From: Acinetobacter sp. HY1485
Lineage (GTDB): Bacteria > Pseudomonadota > Gammaproteobacteria > Pseudomonadales > Moraxellaceae
Length of the DNA stretch: 64,000 bases
Reading direction: 5' to 3'
NCBI RefSeq assembly: GCF_027568475.1
Contig: NZ_JANKZG010000003.1
Location: 230,611 to 294,610 of the forward strand
Position numbers and translations under genes: made by a program. Shown here in pieces: positions 58,151-64,000 of this stretch (its first letter is position 1; the number at the start of each line of letters is the position of its first letter). Under the pieces are notes generated by a model that was given only the letters and a program-made list of their open reading frames with translations, was not told the DNA's origin and searched no databases.

Positions 58151-60142
58151 TCAATAGACCAATTGTTGATGTTGTAATAAATCATCTAACGTAGTGGTTA
58201 CATTTTTTAAGGTTAACAACTCTGTAGATTGATGATTACCATCACGGTCAATACTTAGCACAGTATCTTTAGACCCATCTAAATTTTTAACCGTATTCAC
58301 TTCAATATACTGATCAATATGATCAGCGGTTACTTTATGGTTAAACAATGCTGAAACATCAATATGATCGGTTGCAGAGAAGTTTGTCCACGTATCATGT
58401 CCGTTACCACCTTGAGCATCGTCATTGAGTGCCTTAAAGATAAATGTGCCGTCATCAAGTGTTACAGTGTCATCGTATGCCGTACTCACTGCATTTCCCT
58501 GTGTACCATAAATTTGTGGTGCTAAATCTAACTTAATTTCTGCACTAGAAGTATGCCCATTAATATCTGTGATGGTGTATGAAAAATTCTCTTTATGATC
58601 AATTATATTTAAGTCTGTACCTGCCTTTAACTCGTATGTATAACTGCCATCGCCTGCTACTGTGAGTGTTCCATAATCACCTGCAATACTCGTACTGTTG
58701 CCATCTTGATATAAGATAGTAGACGCTTTGTGATCTGCATTGAAAACCTGAATAGTGCTAAAACTTGAACCAATCACATCTGAATACTCAAATAAACTTC
58801 CTTTTACCTGCTCAGCCGAACTCACAAAATGATCTAGCTCAATGATTTCACGGCTAATAGATGCTTGTACTGCCCCACCTACACTAAGAAGTCCACCTTT
58901 AGAAGATGCTGCAACGGTATAAGTTCCCTCAGGTAGTCCTGTTACTGTCACTTGGTTACCATTCGTTAAAATTCCAACTGCATCTAACACATTATGTGAA
59001 GCAGTTGTTGCCACTAATTTACCTGCTGCATCATAAACGTTTACGTGTGTACCACCACCAAGCGAAAGCGCTTGGGCAGATTTAAAGGTTACGGTTACAT
59101 TTTCCATTGTACCTGCTGCAACCGTAAACGCTGTACTACCAGATGTTTTACCAAGGGTTAGACCCAATAGTCCAACACTCCAACTATACGAAATATCTTG
59201 TGCACTTGCCATTTTGATTGCTTGATGGGCATCTACGTCAACTTGAATATGATCTGTATTTGCCTGAGATAAAACTGTACCACTATGAATATGGATATTT
59301 AGGTCTGCCGTACTGCCATTACTCAAAGTATATTTAAATGTTTCAACTTGGTCTAAACCTGCTACATTATTATTAAGCACATAGCTATAGTGACCATCTG
59401 AAGTAATATTTAAAACACCATATTTACCTTGGATTTGAGTTGATGATTGAATTTCAATATTATCTACTGTGGCTATTTCTGTAGAAAGCTGCCCTTGAGC
59501 TGTTCCCGTAACATATCCCACCTTGCTTAAATCAGTATCCGTCACCACTGCATTTAACGAATAAGTTGTAATAACACCTAAATCAAGTAATGCACTATGA
59601 TCTAACGAAATTTGATAGTCTCCTTGTTCTAAACCATCAACATGAATAACTGAATTTTGATTGCTTAAAATATCAACATTAAATAAAGAAGATTGATCCT
59701 GACTGTTTATATAGGAGCCCCATGTACCTGTTTGTGGATCGTATTTTTTAACAACTATATGATAATGATTAAAAAAACCTGCATTGAGTAACCCTGAACT
59801 TACTGCAAAATCAATAGCTACATCTGCTTGATGTGCAGGCTCAACTCTTACATTCACAGTAGGTTCACGTCCTACTGCAACACCTAAAACCTCTGCAATG
59901 AGTGTTCCATGATCTTCAGTTGAGTATTGAGAACTTATACCTGTAATTTTTGCATCTAAATCGGTATGTTTAGATTTTGCTTGAATTACAGGTACATTAT
60001 TAATAATTGTATTATTAATCTGAATATTCGTAATATTAATAATGGTATTTTGTACTGGTGGTTGTATTGGCTCTAAAGGGCTATATTCAGGAATAACATC
60101 TGAGTTAGTCGTTTCTACATGATTACCATACACATCGTTCAT
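58151..60142 (-). CDS. Small Bap-like protein: adhesin C-terminal architecture without the repeat array
   Basis: The 663-residue protein has no signal peptide and ends like type I secretion substrates: NGHDTWTNFSATDHIDVSALF, a Ca-type DRDGN and TLDDLLQHQQLVY. After an Asn/Ile-rich N terminus (about 1-60) its domains run in the same order as the last 750 residues of the neighbouring large adhesin: GTLIAEVLGVAVG domain, GKYGVLNITSDGHYSYVL, ISYSWSVGLLGL, LPEGTYTVAASSKGGLLSVGG, REIIELDHF, GDYGTLTVAGDGSYTYEL. It lacks any 86-residue repeat. A modest AAG ribosome-binding site precedes the ATG. It is probably exported by the adjacent Lap-type system and may modulate or anchor the adhesin; this is inference. 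Confidence 0.88.
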   Translation of the reverse strand: MNDVYGNHVETTNSDVIPEYSPLEPIQPPVQNTIINITNIQINNTIINNVPVIQAKSKHTDLDAKITGISSQYSTEDHGTLIAEVLGVAVGREPTVNVRVEPAHQADVAIDFAVSSGLLNAGFFNHYHIVVKKYDPQTGTWGSYINSQDQSSLFNVDILSNQNSVIHVDGLEQGDYQISLDHSALLDLGVITTYSLNAVVTDTDLSKVGYVTGTAQGQLSTEIATVDNIEIQSSTQIQGKYGVLNITSDGHYSYVLNNNVAGLDQVETFKYTLSNGSTADLNIHIHSGTVLSQANTDHIQVDVDAHQAIKMASAQDISYSWSVGLLGLTLGKTSGSTAFTVAAGTMENVTVTFKSAQALSLGGGTHVNVYDAAGKLVATTASHNVLDAVGILTNGNQVTVTGLPEGTYTVAASSKGGLLSVGGAVQASISREIIELDHFVSSAEQVKGSLFEYSDVIGSSFSTIQVFNADHKASTILYQDGNSTSIAGDYGTLTVAGDGSYTYELKAGTDLNIIDHKENFSYTITDINGHTSSAEIKLDLAPQIYGTQGNAVSTAYDDTVTLDDGTFIFKALNDDAQGGNGHDTWTNFSATDHIDVSALFNHKVTADHIDQYIEVNTVKNLDGSKDTVLSIDRDGNHQSTELLTLKNVTTTLDDLLQHQQLVY

Positions 60143-60311
60143 ATCTTATTATCCATGCTCGTGGCTTGTATTATTTAATTTACCTTTTGGCATGGTTAGA
60201 ATATCGTTGTATGATAAAAATACAATTACAAAAAACAAAAACTAATTTTCAGCATAAAAATTAATCTTAATAATTTGATTTTTATAAAAAAATAAAATGT
60301 AACATGATATA

Positions 60312-60352
60312 AAAAAAAGAAAAACCAAGACCGAAGTCTTGGTTCTTTTATG
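60312..60352 (-). terminator. Rho-independent terminator of the large Bap-like gene
   Basis: Nine-base stem AACCAAGAC / GTCTTGGTT; on the minus strand the loop is TTCG closed by C-G, the very stable C(UUCG)G tetraloop, followed by a T-rich tract. It separates the two Bap-like genes. Confidence 0.88.
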
Positions 60353-60357
60353 TAATT

Positions 60358-63300
60358 TTAATAAACAATCTGTTGATGCTGTAATAAATCATCTAACGTT
60401 GTATCAGTATTTCTTAACGTCAATAATTCACTAGACTGATAATCATTATTTACGCCATCACGATCGACGCTAATGACAGTATCTTTAGAACCATCACTAT
60501 TGGTTACTGTGTTAGTACTTAAATACTGCCCAATATTATCAGTGGTTAACGCTTCTGTAGGATTAAGTAATGCAGAGACATCTACTTTGTCACCTGAGCT
60601 AAAATCAGTCCAAGTATCTTGCCCATTTCCACCCTGTGCATCTTGGCTAAGTACTTTATAGATTAATGTATTTTGCCCTTCGCCTAATGTAAATGTGTCG
60701 TTATAAGCTGTACTGGTTGCAACATCATCTCCAACACTGCCTTTAATGGTTGGTTGTAAATTAATAGTTAAATCGGCAGTCGAACTATGTCCATCTAAAT
60801 CTTTAAGCGTATAACTAAATTTTTCTTGATGGGTGACATTAGTTATGTCTACACCAGCGTTTAGATTATACGTATAGGTACCATTAGATGACAAAGTTAA
60901 CGTACCGTAATCGCCTTGAAGACTAATCGTATTACCTGACACATTATTGCCTGTACTGTCATGGATATCACCATCTTGATAAAGCGTATAACCATTCACC
61001 TGTAATGTGCTATACGATGTTCCTAATGTATCTGCTACATTGTTGGCACTTGTACCATCAAGAATATTACCTGTTACAGCACCTGAACTTAAATCAAAAT
61101 GGTCTAAATCTATAACTTCACGGCTTACAGTTGCTGTAACTGATCCGCCTACACTTAAAAGTCCACCTTGTGAGCTTGCTGTTACTGTATAGTCACCTGC
61201 AGGTAAACCTGAAACCACAACAGAATTTCCATTGGTTAAAATACCAATTGCATCTAAAGTACTAGTAGAATCTGTTGTGGCAACCACTTTGCCTTCAGAA
61301 TTTGTGACTTCTACCTTAGTGCTACCACCAATAGAAAGTGCCTGACCAGAAGAAAAACTCACCGTTACATTTTCAGTTGTGCCCGATGCAACTGTAAAAC
61401 TAGATGTGCCTGAGGTTGTACCTGCTACTTGTCCAAGTAAGCCTAATGTCCATGAATAAGAAATATCCGAAGCTGTTGCTGTACTGGTGGCGTTTGTCGC
61501 ATCTATTGCTAAATCTGCAGTATCTGTAACAGCATTAGAATGTGCTGTAGCATCTCCACCAATTTGTATATTTAAGTTTGCAACGGACGTAGTTTTACCA
61601 TTAGAAATACGATAACTAAACGTTTCGGTTTGTCCAATTCCTGAGCTATTTGTTAAGTTATAACTATATGTGCCATCTGATGCTATTGTCAGATCTCCAT
61701 ATTTTCCTTGTAAAGTCACAGCTGAGCTATCAACTGTAATCGCTGTACCATCTGCATTCGTTACTTCATTTACGACTGTTTGATTATCAACTGTATCTTT
61801 TCCATCTGTTTCATCATTATCTGTGATTACATTTCCTGCTTTTTGCCCTGTTATTTCATTGACTTTAGTGTGATCAATATCTGTAACATTTGCATTAAGT
61901 GTATAAGTCGTCGCTAGACTTAAAGAAAGTAGCGAACTACTTTGAATAGCAACTTGATAACTGCCCGCTTCCAAATCTTTAATTGTAATTACAGAAGATT
62001 GACTATCTATAATATTTAAACTAATTAATGATGAATTATCTTTGCTCGATTGGACAGTTGTCCATGTATTTGAGGATGCATCGTATTTTTGTACTACTAC
62101 ATTATAATTATCAAAAAAACTTGCACTCAATAAGCCTGAACTTACGGAAAAATCAACCGAAATATCTGCTGTATGTTCAGTATCTACATTTAAATTTATA
62201 ATCGGTGTTTTACCTACATTTATACCCAGTACTTGAGCAACTAATGTCCCTTGATCTGATTGTGTATAAGTAGACGTTGTGCCCTCAATTGTAGCGTTTA
62301 AATCAACTGTATTCTCTTTTGCTAGAATTTTAACATCCGTTACCGTATAGCTCTGTTGCGTTGGACTAGAAATATTACCTGCTATATCTGTTGCCGTTGC
62401 ACTTACATTGCCTGAGGTTTGTGGGGTGCTAGATGTCGTTGAGTAAGACCCATCTGTGCCTACAGTTGCCGTTGAGGTTGTGCCATCAGGATACGTTACC
62501 TTAACCGTACTATTGGGTTCAGCTTGACCACTGACAGTAATTGTCCCATCGTCGTTACCTTTGATTGCAGTATCACTTGGTGCTGTTGGTGCAGTGGTAT
62601 CGGTATAACTTTGCTGTGTGGCACTAGAGGTATTGCCTGCTACATCTGTTGCCGTTGCACTCACATTACCCGAGGTTTGTGGGGTGCTAGATGTCGTTGA
62701 GTAAGTCCCATCTGTGCCTGCGGTTGCCGTTGATGTTGTGCCATCAGGGTAAGTCACTTTAACTATACTATTTGGTTCAGCTTGACCACTGACAGTGATT
62801 GTTCCGTTGTCGTTACCTTTGATTGCAGTATCACTTGGTGCTGTTGGTGCAGTGGTATCGGTATAACTTTGCTGTGTGGCACTAGAGGTATTGCCTGCTG
62901 TATCGGTTGCCGTTGCACTCACATTACCCGAGGTTTGTGGGGTGCTAGATGTCGTTGAGTAAGTCCCATCTGTGCCTGCGGTTGCCGTTGAGGTTGTACC
63001 ATCAGGGTAAGTCACTTTAACTGTACTATTTGGCTCTGCTTGACCACTGACAGTAATTGTCCCGTCGTCGTTACCTTTGATTGCAGTGTCACTTGGTGCT
63101 GTTGGTGCAGTGGTATCGGTATAACTTTGCTGTGTGGCACTAGAGGTATTACCTGCTGTATCGGTTGCCGTTGCACTCACATTGCCCGAAGTTTGTGGGG
63201 TGCTAGATGCCGTTGAGTAAGTCCCATCTGTGCCTACATTTGCCGTTGAGGTTGTGCCATCAGGATACGTTACCTTAACCGTACTATTGGGTTCAGCTTG

Positions 63301-64000
63301 ACCACTGACAGTAATTGTCCCATCGTCGTTACCTTTGATTGCAGTATCACTTGGTGCTGTTGGTGCAGTGGTATCGGTATAACTTTGCTGTGTGGCACTA
63401 GAGGTATTGCCTGCTACATCTGTTGCCGTTGCACTCACATTACCCGAGGTTTGTGGGGTGCTAGATGTCGTTGAGTAAGTCCCATCTGTGCCTGCGGTTG
63501 CCGTTGATGTTGTGCCATCAGGGTAAGTCACTTTAACTATACTATTTGGTTCAGCTTGACCACTGACAGTGATTGTTCCGTTGTCGTTACCTTTGATTGC
63601 AGTATCACTTGGTGCTGTTGGTGCAGTGGTATCGGTATAACTTTGCTGTGTGGCACTAGAGGTATTGCCTGCTGTATCGGTTGCCGTTGCACTCACATTA
63701 CCCGAGGTTTGTGGGGTGCTAGATGTCGTTGAGTAAGTCCCATCTGTGCCTGCGGTTGCCGTTGAGGTTGTACCATCAGGGTAAGTCACTTTAACTGTAC
63801 TATTTGGCTCTGCTTGACCACTGACAGTAATTGTCCCGTCGTCGTTACCTTTGATTGCAGTGTCACTTGGTGCTGTTGGTGCAGTGGTATCGGTATAACT
63901 TTGCTGTGTGGCACTAGAGGTATTACCTGCTGTATCGGTTGCCGTTGCACTCACATTGCCCGAAGTTTGTGGGGTGCTAGATGCCGTTGAGTAAGTCCCA
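60358..64000 (-). CDS. Bap-like large repeat adhesin (5' end outside window)
   Basis: Surface/biofilm adhesin of the Bap/BapA/LapF kind, reading open through the right edge, so at least 1214 residues and probably much longer. The visible part has an array of 86-residue Ig-like repeats (TDTTAPTAPSDTAIKGND, GTITVSGQAEPNSTVKV) and then about 660 residues of C-terminal domains shared with the small paralogue. It ends in NGQDTWTDFSSGDKVDVSALL, VDRDG and TLDDLLQHQQIVY, a type I secretion target of the VCA0849 kind. Any N-terminal retention module and start codon lie outside the window. Export by the neighbouring TolC-LapB-LapC system is inferred. Confidence 0.92.
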   Translation of the reverse strand, partial: GTYSTASSTPQTSGNVSATATDTAGNTSSATQQSYTDTTAPTAPSDTAIKGNDDGTITVSGQAEPNSTVKVTYPDGTTSTATAGTDGTYSTTSSTPQTSGNVSATATDTAGNTSSATQQSYTDTTAPTAPSDTAIKGNDNGTITVSGQAEPNSIVKVTYPDGTTSTATAGTDGTYSTTSSTPQTSGNVSATATDVAGNTSSATQQSYTDTTAPTAPSDTAIKGNDDGTITVSGQAEPNSTVKVTYPDGTTSTANVGTDGTYSTASSTPQTSGNVSATATDTAGNTSSATQQSYTDTTAPTAPSDTAIKGNDDGTITVSGQAEPNSTVKVTYPDGTTSTATAGTDGTYSTTSSTPQTSGNVSATATDTAGNTSSATQQSYTDTTAPTAPSDTAIKGNDNGTITVSGQAEPNSIVKVTYPDGTTSTATAGTDGTYSTTSSTPQTSGNVSATATDVAGNTSSATQQSYTDTTAPTAPSDTAIKGNDDGTITVSGQAEPNSTVKVTYPDGTTSTATVGTDGSYSTTSSTPQTSGNVSATATDIAGNISSPTQQSYTVTDVKILAKENTVDLNATIEGTTSTYTQSDQGTLVAQVLGINVGKTPIINLNVDTEHTADISVDFSVSSGLLSASFFDNYNVVVQKYDASSNTWTTVQSSKDNSSLISLNIIDSQSSVITIKDLEAGSYQVAIQSSSLLSLSLATTYTLNANVTDIDHTKVNEITGQKAGNVITDNDETDGKDTVDNQTVVNEVTNADGTAITVDSSAVTLQGKYGDLTIASDGTYSYNLTNSSGIGQTETFSYRISNGKTTSVANLNIQIGGDATAHSNAVTDTADLAIDATNATSTATASDISYSWTLGLLGQVAGTTSGTSSFTVASGTTENVTVSFSSGQALSIGGSTKVEVTNSEGKVVATTDSTSTLDAIGILTNGNSVVVSGLPAGDYTVTASSQGGLLSVGGSVTATVSREVIDLDHFDLSSGAVTGNILDGTSANNVADTLGTSYSTLQVNGYTLYQDGDIHDSTGNNVSGNTISLQGDYGTLTLSSNGTYTYNLNAGVDITNVTHQEKFSYTLKDLDGHSSTADLTINLQPTIKGSVGDDVATSTAYNDTFTLGEGQNTLIYKVLSQDAQGGNGQDTWTDFSSGDKVDVSALLNPTEALTTDNIGQYLSTNTVTNSDGSKDTVISVDRDGVNNDYQSSELLTLRNTDTTLDDLLQHQQIVY
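62345..64000 (-). repeat. Tandem 258-base (86-residue) coding repeats with a 774-base higher-order period
   Basis: A fixed landmark (GCAGTGGTATCGG) recurs at 62591, 62849, 63107, 63365, 63623 and 63881, always 258 bases apart. Three-unit blocks repeat: the stretch from about 62466 to 63226 matches that from about 63240 to 64000 with no difference seen by eye. Unit types alternate by NDNG/NDDG, SIVKV/STVKV and DVAGN/DTAGN. Confidence 0.95.

Noticed and set aside
62345..64000. CRISPR-like regular repeats
   Set aside because: The period is 258 bases, the reading frame is open throughout and units encode Ig-like domains; there are no short repeats with unique spacers.

Overview
The window reads as chromosomal DNA of an Acinetobacter-like member of the Moraxellaceae. 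It is AT-rich (by eye about 38-40% GC). It shows the rlmE-ftsH / yhbY-carAB-greA block, a yceD-rpmF-fabD-fabG-acpP lipid cluster, a Pil-Chp twitching cluster without pilK or chpB, a signal-less YkuD enzyme of the ElsL/LdtK type, and a LapBCE-type secretion locus beside a Bap-like adhesin. The species cannot be told from this sequence alone.

Layout. 1-8.6 kb: ftsH (cut by the window edge), rlmE, yhbY, a DOMON-like gene, a LEA-like K/E-rich protein, carA, carB and greA. 8.7-15.8 kb: an alkyltransferase-like protein, acpP, fabG, fabD, rpmF, yceD, epmC, yciO, scpA, scpB and rluB. 15.8-20.2 kb: a biotin operon (carboxylesterase, bioA, bioF, bioC, bioD) whose genes overlap or nearly touch. 20.2-23.4 kb: three tandem class A acid phosphatases and a KdgM-type porin; one phosphatase promoter carries a three-repeat Pho box. 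23.6-30.1 kb: NAD synthesis (nadB-nadA, nrtR, nadC, nadE) with two copies of an NrtR-like palindrome, one over the nadC promoter. 30.2-38.1 kb: tRNA-Met, an alanine/glycine symporter, a nitroreductase, a FUSC-family membrane protein, a YcxB-like protein and a three-part PepSY/flavodoxin/FNR reductase. 38.1-39.0 kb: eight tRNA genes (4 Val, 4 Asp) behind one consensus promoter. 39-42.2 kb: an ElsL-like L,D-carboxypeptidase, a YbaN-like protein, a DUF1853 protein, an entericidin-like lipoprotein and dapE. 42.2-50.2 kb: pilG-pilH-pilI-pilJ-chpA and a small last gene. 50.4-53.4 kb: a DUF4124-like gene, proS and dcd. 53.5-64 kb: a type I secretion system (TolC/LapE, LapB, LapC) facing two Bap-like proteins. 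One is a large repeat adhesin running off the window; the other is a 663-residue version that keeps the C-terminal part but has none of the 86-residue repeats.

How the genes work together. Most of the window is housekeeping: pyrimidine/arginine, fatty acid, biotin and NAD supply, chromosome condensation, translation and peptidoglycan recycling. The surface-behaviour genes are the Chp system that controls type IV pili and the Lap/Bap secretion-adhesion pair.

The points most worth a second look are: the repeat-less Bap paralogue; the near-identical 774-bp higher-order repeat in the adhesin; complementary spacers that bracket every tRNA-Asp with different sequences but conserved pairing; the NrtR operators; and the Pho box. 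No CRISPR array, insertion sequence, prophage or rRNA gene was seen.
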